Assembly: GCA_016858145.1 (NCBI GenBank)
Contig: JAEHOE010000010.1
Coordinates: 62,001-126,000, forward strand
Length of the DNA: 64,000 nt
Direction of reading: 5' to 3'
Origin: Edaphochlamys debaryana
Lineage: Eukaryota; Chlorophyta; Chlorophyceae; Chlamydomonadales
Part shown: positions 11,757 through 23,663 of the stretch, piece by piece
Layout of the letters: each line of letters begins with the position of its first letter
How positions within the stretch are numbered: position 1 is the first letter of the stretch
Notes under the pieces: model-generated
Seen by the model: only the letters and a program-made list of their open reading frames with translations
What the model was told of the DNA's origin: nothing
The model's database searches: none
Made by a program: the position numbers and the translations under genes

Positions 11757-14528
11757 ATGGCACAGGCTCTCGGCAGAAGTCGGTGCAATGGCACCTTATC
11801 GGGATATGAGCACGCCTCCCAGCGGCCAGTGCTACTTGCACAAGTGACACGGTGGAGTCCTTCGACACATGGCATGGCGGAACTGGTGAATTCCTCTCGG
11901 CTGGCGCAGGTAAGCATGTCAATGCAGGCTCGTCGGTACTCGAGCGCAAGCACATAAGAAGCTTTGCATATAGCAGAAACGCTCACGACGCTGTTGTTGG
12001 GGAGCTCGGGTTCGAGGTGAAGGCCAACGCCCGCTGCAACACCTGCCCGTCCATCCCCACCCCCTCAGCTCGGCCTCGCGACCGTGCTCCACGCCCCTAG
12101 CTTGCCCAACCTGCCTGCCTTCTCAACCGTTGTTACGACGCCCTCTTGCCCACTGCAGCTACGTTCCGGCCGACGGGCCCGGGTGGCGGCCCGAGCCATC
12201 CCCGACCCCCAGCCGCTCTCCTACCAGACCGCGGAGGTGAGCTCGCCGCGTACGGCACACACTGCCGTACGCATGGACTGTCATGCACGCCACACGGCTC
12301 ACGGGGCGTGGGTATCGCGCACCTGTGGGACAAAGCTTGCGCGACGGGGCTTGGGCTACGGTCACGGGCCTCAAGGGCATACCCAGACACGGCTACGCTC
12401 ATTCCGTCGCATATGATGCCGTACACTGTGCATCAGTTGTACGGCAGCTGGTATGGGATGGAGGGTAGGTCCGCTCTGCCGGCTCGAGGGCCTAGCGGGC
12501 CCCCGTCCTGGAGCGCATCACACGCGCAGCCGCCCCTGCCATTCTCATCCTCAACCCCCACCCCCTGCCGCCCTTGGTTGTGCTGCAGATCAAAAAGGAT
12601 CTGGATCTGCTGCTGAGCGGGCTGGGCTTCCCCCAGGCAGTGCTTCCCTCGGGAGGGGCGGACCAGGTGTGTAAGGGGGGGAGGGGGACGGGCCTCCAGG
12701 ACGGACGGCCTGGACGGCCGCGGCTGAGTCCCGCACAGCGCCTACCGGCAACCTTGGCTTCTGCCTACGCGCTCGCTTTCCTCTGCCCCCTCCTTCCCCC
12801 TCCCCTCCTCTTCCCCCCCTCCTTATCCTCCCGCTCTCCCTCTGTGCCCCCTCCCCCTCCCTCCCCTCCTCATCCCCCCGCTCTCCCTCTCCCCCTCCCT
12901 CCCCCCCCAGACCAAGGCCCAGATCGACAAGCTCCTCCACCGCCTGGAGGCCCTCACCCCCGCCCCCATGCCCCTGGCCTGGGCGGAGACACCGGGGGGG
13001 CTGCCGCGGGTGGCGCCCGTCCTGCTGGGGGGTGAGGGGGGGAGGGTAGGGAAGGGAAGGGGAGGGTAGGGGAAGGGAAGGGGAGGGATCAAGAGGGCAG
13101 AAAGCAGGGTTCTGCAGGGGCGAGGGGCGCGCGCTCGCCCGGCTTGCTGTGCAGCCATCGCCCTCACGCGGTGCTCGCCGCGCACACCCCCACCCCCACC
13201 CCCACCCCCCACCCCACCCCCCACCCCTTCCTCCCCCAGACTGGGAGCTGGTCTACGCCTCCAACGGCACCGTGGTGACCCGCACGGGCCTGGCTCAGCT
13301 GCTGCTGTCGGCCTCGCAGCTGCCGGGGGTGGGCATCAGCGACATCACGCAGGTGGGGAGGGGGGTGGGGGGGGGGGGTTGGGGAGGGGGGGGGGGGGGG
13401 AGTGGGGGGGGGGGGGCCGGCCCGGGGGCCGGCTGGGATCGGGGCCGGGGCTGGGGCTGGGCCCGGGGTGAATGAAGAGAGGGCGTGGGGGCTGAAGCAT
13501 GGCGAGCTAGCTGATAGCCACCCCGTCACGCCATCTCCCCCTGCCCTCTCCCTATCTTCATCCCCTTTCCCCCCCCCCCGCCCCTTCGTCCCCAGTCCCT
13601 GTCCCTGAACGATAAGGGCAACCTGGTGGCCTCCAACTCGGCGGTGTTCGGGTTCGGGCCGCTGGGGGGGTGGCGGGTGGGCATCGAGGGCGTGTGGTGA
13701 GTGCGGGGGCGGGGGGAGGGGGCGGGAGAGGGGTGGGGTGGGGGGAGGGGCGGGGAAGGGGGGTGAGACGGGAAAGTGGGAGAGGCGTTAAGCGGGATGC
13801 TTCCGGGAGGGGGTCGGAGGGGGGAGCGGGGAGGGGAGGGGCAACGGGAGCTGGTGCGCTCTGTGGCCGAGCCCGATCTGACGCCTGTCTCCCTCCGTTG
13901 CACCCCACTGCAGGCGGGACTCCGGGGACGGCAAGACGGCGCGGGTGCGTGGGAGACGTGGGGGGTCGGTGGCGAGACTGGCGGGGCGGTTGGGGGCATG
14001 CCAGGGGTGGAGGGCCACCAATCCCACCACCAGCCCTCCACACCCAAACTCTAACTCGTTTAAGATCGACCCCCCTTCCCCACCCTCCCCAGGTCCTGTT
14101 TGACCAGGTCAGCGTGAAGCCCGTATCCGCCCTGGGCCTGCCCGTGCCCTCCTGGCTACCCGCGGTGAGTCCGGGAAGGGGTTGGCTGCTGCCGTTGGGC
14201 TTGCGTACAAGGTACTCCCACCGAACAAGGAGCGCCCCTGCGCCAATCGGGAACCATCCAGGAACCCCCCAACCCACGCCTTCCGAGCCCCACCCTTCCA
14301 CCCTCGTCCCCACCCTCTACCCTCCTCGACCACCCACCCCACCCTCGACCCCTCCACACCCACCCACCCACGCAGGCCACGCTCAACTCTGGCGGCCTGG
14401 GCGGCGGCGGCAGCGGCGAGAACCGGTCGGGGGCGGACTGGGTGACGACCTTCGTGGACCGGGACCTGCGCGTGGGGCGGGGGAAGACCGGCAACACCTT
14501 CCTGTTCAGGCGGAAACCGCCCACGTAG
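11757..14528 (+). CDS. Plastid-lipid-associated protein / fibrillin family
   Basis: Exons: 11757-11909, 12159-12236, 12589-12666, 12911-13031, 13240-13352, 13596-13696, 13914-13944, 14093-14164, 14376-14528; all junctions in phase. Two starts are possible: 11757 (299 residues) or 11874 (260 residues, MAELVNSSRLAQ). The N-terminus is Arg/Ala/Ser-rich, suited to plastid import. The PAP/fibrillin domain shows its typical opening TKAQIDKLLHRLEALTPAPMP, then a WELVYAS strand, SLSLNDKGNLVASNSAVF, VLFDQVSV and the final strand FVDRDLRVGRGKTGNTFLFRR. Fibrillins bind lipids at thylakoids or plastoglobules and help in photoprotection; the subgroup is not resolved. The introns are extremely G-rich at the 5' end and C-rich at the 3' end. 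Confidence 0.9.
13353..13465 (+). repeat. G-run tract in fibrillin intron 5
   Basis: Directly after the exon 5 donor the coding strand carries many runs of 4-14 G separated by single T, A or TT. It fits the pattern of several overlapping G-quadruplexes. Confidence 0.8.
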
Positions 14529-15753
14529 AGGGGAGGGGCGAGGGGGAGGGGGAGGAGGCCGGGGGTTGGTGGCGGAGGAGATTGCGGGGGGGGGGGGGGT
14601 TGAGGGCGGGATCGGATGGGGAAGTGACGGGCGGGTAACCGGAACGGTATGTGTCTTATGAGGGGTGGCTGGCTGGAGGCCGGGACGGGTGTGTGTCGTT
14701 TTGGAGGCGTATGCCGCATGCCAGACATAAAGGGACCTCTCGGCTAGGAAGGGCGTTGGCCTCCCGGGGATGCACCCGGTCCAGGTCCCGAGGGATATCG
14801 GCCGTGGCCTGTTCGTATTGGGAGGTCTACGGGGCGTGTGGGTGTGTGGGTGCAAAGCGCGTGGGATCCGGACCGGACACAAATGAAGACAACGCGAGCC
14901 CAGAAGATGTGAGCATGTGGGGTCGCATGACCGGGTTTGGTGGAGGACGTCGTGGCCCACGCGTTGGCTTTGGCCGCTTTAGCCACTAGGCCCTGTTTGG
15001 GCAGTTGTCAAGTAATCCCTAAAGTAATGGGCGATTGTTGGCCACTGCCGAGACAGCGAGACTCTTTGGCACAAGTACCGTCGATGGCAGATTTCGCAAT
15101 CAACCACAGTGCTGTGTGCCTCTCACTCCGGCCTACCCGGTCGCCCCAAGGGCCCCTGATCTCCACCAGTAGCGGTAACCTGCCTAATCTTCCCACCGCC
15201 TTGCAGTCCTCGGACGCTTGCTTGCATGGGCGGCCGCCAACAGCACCGCCTTGAAACTGAGCTTGTTGCCTCAGGGCAAGACTACGGCATCAATCGCAGG
15301 GCTCGCACCTGCTCTTGCCGAAGCCTCCCCAGCCCCGCAGCAGCAGTGCTCACACCGCCCTTCCTCGCAGTCCTGGCCGGCTCCCATCCTCACGCACTGC
15401 CCCGCAGTCACGACCCAGCGCTGACTCGGCCCAGCGCCGAGGGCTGTCAGGCCATTCCCGCGCCCAAGCACACGCCGCCGCTCCCAGTCCCCGTCCTTGC
15501 ACGCCCTAGCGCTTGCCCTGGTCTCCGCCCCGAGCCGCCCGCTCACATCCCTCTGTTGGCGCCCAGCTCCTGGCCTCAGTGCGTGCCTTCCCAGCGCGGC
15601 TTCTCCCCCGGCACCGCCTCACACCACACATCCGTCCCGCCTCGCAGCCTTTGTGGGCATCCCGCTGACCCACGTTTCACTCGCCCAGGCATGCACCGCC
15701 GTGCCGGCATCACAGCCATCCATCCTAGCCGTCCAAGACAAGGGCTTGGCTGC
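14529..15753. other. Convergent 3' flanks of fibrillin gene and SET1
   Basis: No further exon is supported on either strand. The stretch must hold both 3' untranslated regions, but no TGTAA motif was found behind either stop. Confidence 0.5.
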
Positions 15754-18700
15754 TCACAGCTCCGTCTTGCCCCCCAGCTTGTTGCGCAGGCGCTTGATCT
15801 CGTACTCGAGCGCATTGAGGCGGCGTCGCTCCAGCTCCTTGAGCATGTCGTACACGTAGTCCTTGTGCTTGGGCTTGGGGACGGAGTCCTGTGGACGGGA
15901 GGGAGGGGGAAGGGAAGGGGAAGGGGAAGGAGAGGAGGAGCAGCGGCCGCGTGCCGTCAGCAGCATGCGCCAGCCGCCAATGAAGTTCGGGTGGAGAGTA
16001 CAGGCGTGCAGCAGGAAAGGAGGACGGCCTCGCCGCTTCCCCGCCTTCCCACCGCCCTTTCCTGCCCCGGTCCCCCACGCGCAGTGTGACGCGGTGCAGC
16101 GGGGCGGCACCCGCCGGCGTGGCCCGCGGCACAGCAGGACAGGAGGGCATCCTCGCCCTCCCTCGCAACCCCCCCCCCTTTCTCGCCCCAGTCCCCCACG
16201 CGCAGCGTGGCCCAGCGCCGGAGCGGGCTCACCGGCGCAGCCCGTTCAACCCCAGCCCTCCAGGCACAACGGGACACGGCGCCGCGGTGCGTGGAGATCC
16301 CCCGGCTGTGGCCCCTTCCGCGCCCTAGCGTGTCCCCGAGCACCGCGACAAAGCGCAGCGCTAGCGCAAGCTCACCGGCGTGGCCCTCAGCTTGTCTTGG
16401 ATGGCCTGCAGCCGGGCGATCTCGACCTGCACCTGCTCGGGGGTGCCTGGCGGCGGGGAGGGGGGAAGGGGGGAGGCGGGGAGGGAAGGGACCAAGGCGG
16501 GAGATGTGAGGGGGGTGGGCGGTGAAGAGGACGACTCGGGCGGGGGGGGGAAGGGGCGTGGAAATGCTTCCAGGAGTGCGGCCCCACCCCGCTCAATCAG
16601 TCCGCGCCCTCTGTCGCAGAGCCATGCCTGGCCCCGCTCGCCCGGGCGGCCTGTTTTCCGTGTGGTTCTGGTTGGCCTTGTTTGGCCTTCGCCACACCTT
16701 AAGACTCCCCCCCCCCGCTAGCGGCGCCCACCATCGAACGGCTCCTCGGTGAACTTGACGCTGTACCGCTGGTCGTACTTGTATTGCCAGTGGTCCACGT
16801 AGGCCAGGCGGGGCGGGTCCTCGAGGGCGGGCAGGAAGCTGGGCGGGCGTGGGAGGGTGGGCGGCGGGAGGTGAAGAAGAGGGTCAGGGTCAGGGTCAGG
16901 TTGGGGGAAAGGATGGCATGCGATCCTGTAGGGAGGAGGGCCGTACGGCAGCGCGGGGACCTGCGGGGAGCTAGTGACCGGCTTGTGGCCCTTAACCCCC
17001 CACGAGGCTCTGCCCCCAGGCCCGCCCAGGCCCACCCGTAGATGGCCGCGGCGTAGTCATCGCGCAGGGCGCCGTACGCGTAGCAGATCTGCGGTGTGGG
17101 ATGTGGGTCGGCGATGTGGGTCGGGGATGGGGCTGCGGGAATGAGACCGGGGAATGGGACCAGGCCGTGGTGGTCTGACCACACACCGGCCAGGCCATAC
17201 CCTGTCCTCAAAAGCACCAACCCAAATGGCGCCCCCCCCCACCCCACCCCGACGCCCGCCCCACCTCGTCCCCGGCCTCCAGGTCCTCGCCGGCGTACAG
17301 GTGCAGAAAGTCGGACTTGTCGTACTGTACGGCAGATCCACAGCGGCGAGATCCAGATGAGGAGCGAGAGCACGGTGCTTCGCCACGACGTCCCAGGACG
17401 TCCCACCCCGCACCCCGCTGCACGGCCCCGCCCCCGTTGACGGCACCACACGCACCACACCCCAGCCACGCGCGCCCCACACGTGTACCCCGCCCCCACC
17501 CCGCCCCGCCTGCCCCCCGGAGCTCGCCTGCGGCCGGTAGTTCTTGGCACTCCCCGGCCCCAACACACCCCTGCGCCCCCACGTGCCTGCGACAGGTAGT
17601 TCTTGCAGGTGCGGGCGTGGTTGGCCATGTCGTAGATGGGGGCCATGAGCAGCCGGGTGCGGCCCGCGGAGGCCACGTAGCGAGTGCCGGCCTGGGGGGT
17701 GGGGAGGGGGGGGAGGAGGGGGGGTAAGGTGGAGGGATGGAGGGGGGAGGGGGGGAGGTTTAAGCAGGAAGGAGTCTACAAGTTACCGGCTGAGGGAAAA
17801 TCACAGGCATTGCCTGTGTTTGGTTGAGGCGCAGGGAGAAGGCCTGCCGGAGGCGCACCACCAGGCGCACGCCTGACACGTGTGCACCCCGGGCCCCCCC
17901 GTCTGCCCCCCGCCATACGCGGCCCCCCCCCCCACACACAAACCATAGCCCGCCCCCAACCCCTTACAATGGCCACGGCGTATTTGATGTCGGCCAGGGA
18001 GATGGGCATGTCCCCCACCATCTCCTGGGGAGGGGGTGAGGAGGGGAGGAAGTGGAGGAGGTACGAGGGTGATGGTGAGTAACAGCCGGGGTTACAGGAC
18101 AAGGTAGGTTCGGCCGGCAACGCGTCTGGAGAGTGGCTAGTTCCCCAGCGGGCAGAGCCGGGAGCCACCAGCTCCTCCCCACCCTCAGACGTCGCCGCTA
18201 CCCGGTCGCTACCCGGACCGGACCGCTCGCTGGACCTCTGCGCGCATCGGGCTCGCTGGCTGCCGCCGCCCTCCCCTCCGCCCCCCCCCCCAGCACACAC
18301 ACAGACCTTGACGGTCCACTCCAGGCCGGGGTTCATGGAGCCATCCCACAGGGACGTGAGGAAGGCGTGCCAGTCGCGGTGCGCCTTCTCCTGCGGCGCA
18401 GGGGCGGGGGGGGGGGTGCATCAAGTGAAGGGAGGACTCTGTATCCGCACTAGCACGTATACGAGCAACACAGGTGCTAAATCTTCGCCTGGCGGGTATT
18501 CCCGTCACAAAAACTCGAGTGCGGGCAGCCGCGGTGCGTGCTGGGCTGGGCGGCGTGTGAGCGAGTGTGCGGACCCTATATGAGTAGCAAGTAAAGCGCA
18601 CCCAAAGCCGCAACACCGAGACCCCGGCTGGACAGGGGCTGTGAGTGAGTGTGGAGGGCTGCTCGCACAAGCCAGGGAAGCGTCAGCTCAGCGGAAGCCG

Positions 18701-20322
18701 GAAAGTCAGCTGGGGCCAGCCTCGGCCGTGTGGTGTGCCATGGCCGGGTCCTGGCCCGACGCTTTCACCCTGTGCCGCATAGGGCTCACAAGGGGTGCCA
18801 CAGGGGGCACAGACAGGGGGCGCCTTCGCCGCCTGACCCCTGCTGCTCCTCGCCTGGTGGGTCGCCTCGTCACGGGCCCTCCAGGATGCGTTGGCATCAT
18901 GGGTGCCCTAGCCCAACGCCTCCACCAGCCCCACTCCCGCCCTACCCAGTGCTCGCTCTTCCACATAGACACGTACCTGAGGGGGAGAGGGGTGGGATGG
19001 GGTGGGGTGGGATGGGGAGCAGGGGCAATGAAGGCCCGAGCCAGAAGCAACAGAGGTGGTCAGGCGCAAGCCGGCTAGGTCTAGCGGTTGAGCAGTACGG
19101 CCCTCCATCCAGCTCGTACCGCGGCTGTCCTGGCGCGCTGTGGAAACAACCATGCTAAGGTAGCAAAACCCGCAGTCCGGCTAGCTAGGGCGGTAAGGCA
19201 CCCCCGCCCTTTCCAGCTCGCATGCTGGGCCGCGTCACGGACTTTGAGTCCCATGAAAGCCGCTAAGATCCCGCCCCCCAGCATGGAGTCTCCCCAGCCC
19301 CTCCCTCCTTCGCCCCCCCCCCCTCACTTGAGGTCCATGTTGGGCTGAGCCACCACCTCACTGGGCTTAGGCCAGGAGTCCACGTAGGGCTTGAAGCGGC
19401 TGCGGCGTGGGGGGCGGGGGTGGGGGTTGGAGGGGAAACATGGGGAAAGCGGGTGGGGTGCTGGCCAGCAGCAGAGCGGTGTTGAGTATGGCATGGGCGG
19501 GGACGGGGCAGTGGCGAGGGCTACCAGCGGAGGTGCAGGCAAGAGGAAAGAGAAGGTGGTGTACTGAGGAGAACCATTTGGGAGGGAGGTGTTGAGCAGG
19601 GCGAAGCATAGTTCATAGAAGGCGCACCTCTTGTCACCCATCTTCCACTCCCGGAGCACGAAGAGGGCGGGCACCTGCGCAAGTCAGGGGTGCACATGTT
19701 GTAAGGTCTTGTGTTCATCTACCAGGCTGCTCCGTATCAGGACCGCCCTCACCGCAAAGCTGTCGTTCAGCCCGCCCGCGTTGAGAATCGTTGATGCAGG
19801 GATTGAGAGGATAACCCTGGAGCAAGCAGGGAGGACAAGAGGCGGCGAAGGATGTCGGGTAAGCACTGCTCCCCTCCCCCCTTCCCAACACACGCCGTTG
19901 CACACGGCAGCGGCGGTGCTACACACCACCCCTCAAACCTTTGACATCCCTTTGATGACCGCAGAGGCCTAGAGTAAAGCGTAGGACCGGGTCCGCCCAC
20001 CGGGTCCCAACCCAGCATGCTCTTACCCATCCTTCGGGATCTTCTTCGTCGTGAACAGGCCACGAACTCCATTTTTGTTGGTCTTTATCTCAGCATTTAT
20101 CTGTTTGAGCGGAGGAGCGAGGACGTCGCGTCAATCGATGGAGCTGTCAATTGCAGCCAAGAAGCTTCAGCTCCTTGCTGATGCTTCGAAGTCTCTACTC
20201 ACGGTGCCACCAGCTTCACGGACCCAGCGGAAGACTCCCTTAGTCGCGTCAACGTCCTGCGCGTCGCTGCTGCCGAGCGCAAGGCAAGCCAATAGCGCTA
20301 CGCAAAGCGGCCGTCGTAGCAT
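15754..20322 (-). CDS. SET1: secreted SET-domain (Rubisco-LSMT-like) protein
   Basis: Fourteen exons: 20203-20322, 20027-20100, 19753-19816, 19628-19674, 19328-19399, 18946-18976, 18307-18390, 17968-18024, 17587-17691, 17265-17324, 17036-17088, 16732-16838, 16376-16446, 15754-15888 (1080 bases, 359 residues, all in phase). Residues 1 to ~21 (MLRRPLCVALLACLALGSSD) form a signal peptide. NGVRGLF is the SET N-flank/AdoMet loop. IYDMANHARTC carries the Asn-His of the SET pseudoknot, and ICYAYG...IYGFLPALEDPP the closing Tyr motif. The C-terminus is a charged helix (KDYVYDMLKELERRRLNALE). The acidic residue after NH in the paralogues (NHD) is Ala here. The intron after exon 9 appears to use a GC donor (CAG|GCACGT). 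The Trp codon split in the paralogues is intact at the end of exon 6. Substrate unknown. Confidence 0.85.
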
Positions 20323-20909
20323 CTTGCTAGCACGTATGATGGCTCGTGGTGAGGTATGGAGCTATGAACTTACTCGGCAGCAGCCAGCAACAGCCGCCGT
20401 GCAGGTACACACGAACCCCGCCTCTTCACCCGGCCGCCCCCCTTCTGCGCATGTCCATCGACAGATCTTGCCCTTACCGGCTCCCGGTCCAACGCACCGC
20501 GCTGTATCTCAGAGCTTCCGGCCAGCCCCGTGGGCAATCGATGGGGTGAGGCGGGGTGAGGGATGCAATCTCTCGACATTCCCTTCTCAATGACTCGATG
20601 ACCAACACCACCACGCAGCATGTGCTGAGCTGCGTGATCATTCATAAGCAATACTAACCGACACGTCCACGACAGATGTCTCATCTGCCGCGGACCCTTC
20701 TTGCCATCATCCGGGACCAACCTAAGGCCGTCATTTCTCATGTGCACGACATGACTGCCCAATCCAGGTTGCTCGGACTGAGGGCCCTACAAGCACGGGC
20801 TTGCCATGCGCCCTCCTTCCTATCTTCAAGCGGCTGTGCCTCACAACCCGCTCTACCTCAACCCTTGTCTGACTGCCTCCCTGAGAGGCCGCCGCAGGGC
20901 GGCACTCTC
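20323..20909. other. SET1 promoter / ankyrin gene 3' flank
   Basis: 587 bases between two genes on the same strand. No coding signal and no TGTAA motif for the upstream ankyrin-like gene were seen. Confidence 0.4.
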
Positions 20910-22702
20910 TCAGGCAGGGGCCTGCTCTCCGGCGCCGCTCCAGCGCGGCATGGCTCCCGGGAAGCGCTCCGCCTCCAGCCACCGGCGGACGGGCGACGGC
21001 GCATGCTCCCTGCACGCCATGCCGTACAGGTCCCTGTTGCGGACGCCGACGGAAGTAGGGCCGAAGTCCAGGCCAGCAGCACGCATGGGACGCATGACGC
21101 CCCACTCGTTCTCCAGGATGGCCCGCTCGTAGGGCTGACCATCGACCTGGGAAAGGGGCAGGTACAGGGAAGCCAGGGACACGGGCAAAGCTCACAGTCA
21201 GGCGGGTGGCACACTGGCACGTCCAGTCAAGAAAGCAAGGCAGGGCCTGGGTAGCTACGTGAGACAACCGTGCAAGACTCCCACCCCACCCGTCGCGCTC
21301 CAACCCCCAGCCTCCAAACCATGCGCATGGCGGCCCTCCCTCACCGGCTTGGGGCAGCCCAGCTCCGCCAGCAGCTCCACGGCCGCCTCGCACCCGGACG
21401 TCACCACCGACGACCAGGCCCCCTCCTCCATGCGGCAACCCCGCGCCGCCAGCCAGCGCATGCACTCCAGCGACCCCGACCGCTGCAGAGAACAGCCCGG
21501 GGCTGCTCAGCGCAGCGTCGTCGCCCCAGTCAAACTCCTCGTAGACCCACGCCATCAGCTCCAGGTGGCCCCCGCCCGCTGCTGCCCCCATCAGCTTTTT
21601 CGGGTCCAGACCGCTGCAACCCGCCGCCTTGAGCGCCTGCAGTACGCCCAGGTGGCTGCTGCATGCGGCAACATGAATGCGGTTGTCGTACAGCTTGCCG
21701 CTGGGGTCCGGCCGCACCCCCGCCGCCAGCAGCCACTCCAGCGCGGGGCCGTTGCCGTTCCGCACCACCTCGAGGACCGTGTGGTCGTCGGCGGGGTCGG
21801 GTGCGCAGCCCTCGGACTGGAGCCAGGCGTAGCGCTGGAGGGCCTCGGGGCCGGGGAGCTTGGCGGGCGCGGCGTAGTGGCTGGGCTGGGGCCGCGCGCC
21901 CAGGCTCAGCAGCCAGGCCGCCTTGTCGGGCCAGTCGGGCAGGGCGCAGCGCAGGGCCGCCCCCAGGGCGGCATCCAGGTCTTCGTCCTCCAGGGGCCCC
22001 ACCAGCTTCCCCAGGCGCTTGACGGTGGCCAGGCCGCAGCCCTTGAGCGCCGCCAGGTGTACGGCGTACGGCATGAGCTGCTGGTCGTCATCGATGTCCT
22101 CCCACTGGTGGCACTCGTCCCGGGCCTCCCTCAGCTCGGTGAACCGCGCCTTGGCTTTTGCCAACAGGCTCTCCATCAGCTCGACGTGCCCGCCCTTGGC
22201 CGCCGCCGCCGCCGCGTCGGCGATCTCCCGTCCGTCCAGCTCGGGGTTAGCAGCTGCCGAGGCACCAGTCGCACATGCCCCCGCGGCCTGCCCCGGCCGC
22301 CGCAACCAGCGCCTCCGCCCAGCCCTGCCGCCGCAGGCTGCCTCCCTTCGCCAGCAGCCACTCGCAGCAGTCTCGGGCGTCTGCGTGAATGGCTGCCACC
22401 AGGGCAGCGCAGCTGGAAGGCGACAGGCTCGTTGCCGCCAGCGCCACCTGCAGCGCCGGGACGTGGTTGGAGGCTGCTGCCACGGATACCAGCCGCTCGC
22501 GCTGCCTGCGGTTGAGGTGGCTGCAGGCCCCCGGTGCCGACCAGCGCTGGGCAAACGCCGCGCGCACGGCCGGCTGCGACAGGTCCACAGGCGCCGCGAG
22601 CCAGTCGATGCCCGGGAGCGGGTCGTGGTCGGGACCAGCCGCAGTTGCGCCTTCAGCAGTCTGAGCGCGCGACGACAGCTCCGCGAGCCCGTGGGAACGC
22701 AT
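20910..22702 (-). pseudogene. Ankyrin-like repeat gene with two frameshifts
   Basis: Paralogue of the gene at 23664-26556. Exon 1 is 21345-22702 and exon 2 is 20910-21146 (VDGQPYERAILENEWGVMRP, then the C-terminus GEQAPA). Frame 1 runs from MRSHGLAEL to MCDWCLGSC and hits TAA at 22247. The homologous sequence continues one base out of frame (AAANPELDGREIADAAAAAA), and a second one-base shift lies near 21475-21500 before GSLECMRWLAARG. Removing one base at each point restores a colinear 530-codon frame matching the intact copy. It also lacks three introns that the intact copy has, while keeping the last. It lacks the F-box-like N-terminus. Either a young pseudogene or two assembly indels. Confidence 0.65.
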
Positions 22703-23663
22703 GTTGTCGTGGGACGCTTGAGTTTTGGTCCGGCAGGGCTGTGTTTGTATCGCGTGTGCGGTGTGTTGGCAGTGACAAGCGCCTGCGAGGGGTGCGGGCT
22801 GCGTTGTTTGCGCTCACGGGTAGGGCATGGGGCATCACGGGCGGAACCCCCTTCAGCGCTTCCACGCCGTCACCCACCTCATCTTGAGCCTGTCCTAAGC
22901 CCCCGCCTTACTCCTATCCACTCCGCCCTGTGTGCGCCCACGAGTACACAAGCCGCCCCGCCTTAAAAAATGCCGGCAAGGCCGGACACCTCCGTCTTAC
23001 CTCACACAACAGTCATAGCTCCCTGGCGTCCCCTGCGGTCTCCGCCAGCAGTTCCCTAATCCTCGCCAGCTCGATATCGATTGCGACGATTCTCCTCGCC
23101 TCCAGCTGCTTCATCATGCTCCACACGGGCTTGGGCGCCAGATAAGGAGCGGCGGGGAAGCGCCACGCCAGGAGTCCTAGGTGGTGGGTAGAGGTGGGGT
23201 GGGGAGAGGGGGGGAGCGAGGCGGGCAGGCGGCCACTGACCCTTCAGCCTCGGTGCCGGCTGCCGGCACCCCTGAGGCGCAAGGATTGGTGACAGCTCGG
23301 GGCTTGTTGTCTGGAGGCCGCTGCCTACAGTTCAAGGTCCTCAGCGCTTCGCTCCCGGAAGGGAGGACAGATGTCGGTGACGGACCAAATCCCTCGAGCT
23401 ACTTACATGGAGCTTGCCGGCACAGCACCATGCCTGCACTTGTCCTCGTATTTTGTCCGAAGCTAAACCGCCAACGCTCCTACGCCCGCGTTCAGCACGC
23501 ACAAGACCAACAGACAACACTTTCAAAACACCTGCCCCCATTTTGGGTGACCCCACCGCCGCCGACCCCGGACACACGAGACAGCGTCACGCCGTCACGC
23601 ACTGAAAGCTGCCCCCTTCCAATACACTCCCGCCGCAACCGCACAACCGCCTCCCTGCGCCAA
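22703..23663. other. Intergenic, no gene seen
   Basis: It holds the 5' flank of the frameshifted ankyrin-like gene and the 3' flank of its intact paralogue. No spliced frame is supported. Confidence 0.5.
23403..23407 (-). terminator. Candidate polyadenylation signal of the intact ankyrin-like gene
   Basis: TTACA on the plus strand (TGTAA in the transcript), about 260 bases past the stop at 23664. Confidence 0.4.

Noticed and set aside
18765..18780. CACAG|G|GTGAAA on the minus strand in SET1 intron 6, another 1-nt exon candidate
   Set aside because: SET1 exon 6 already ends with the full TGG codon and closes in phase, so a further G would break the frame.
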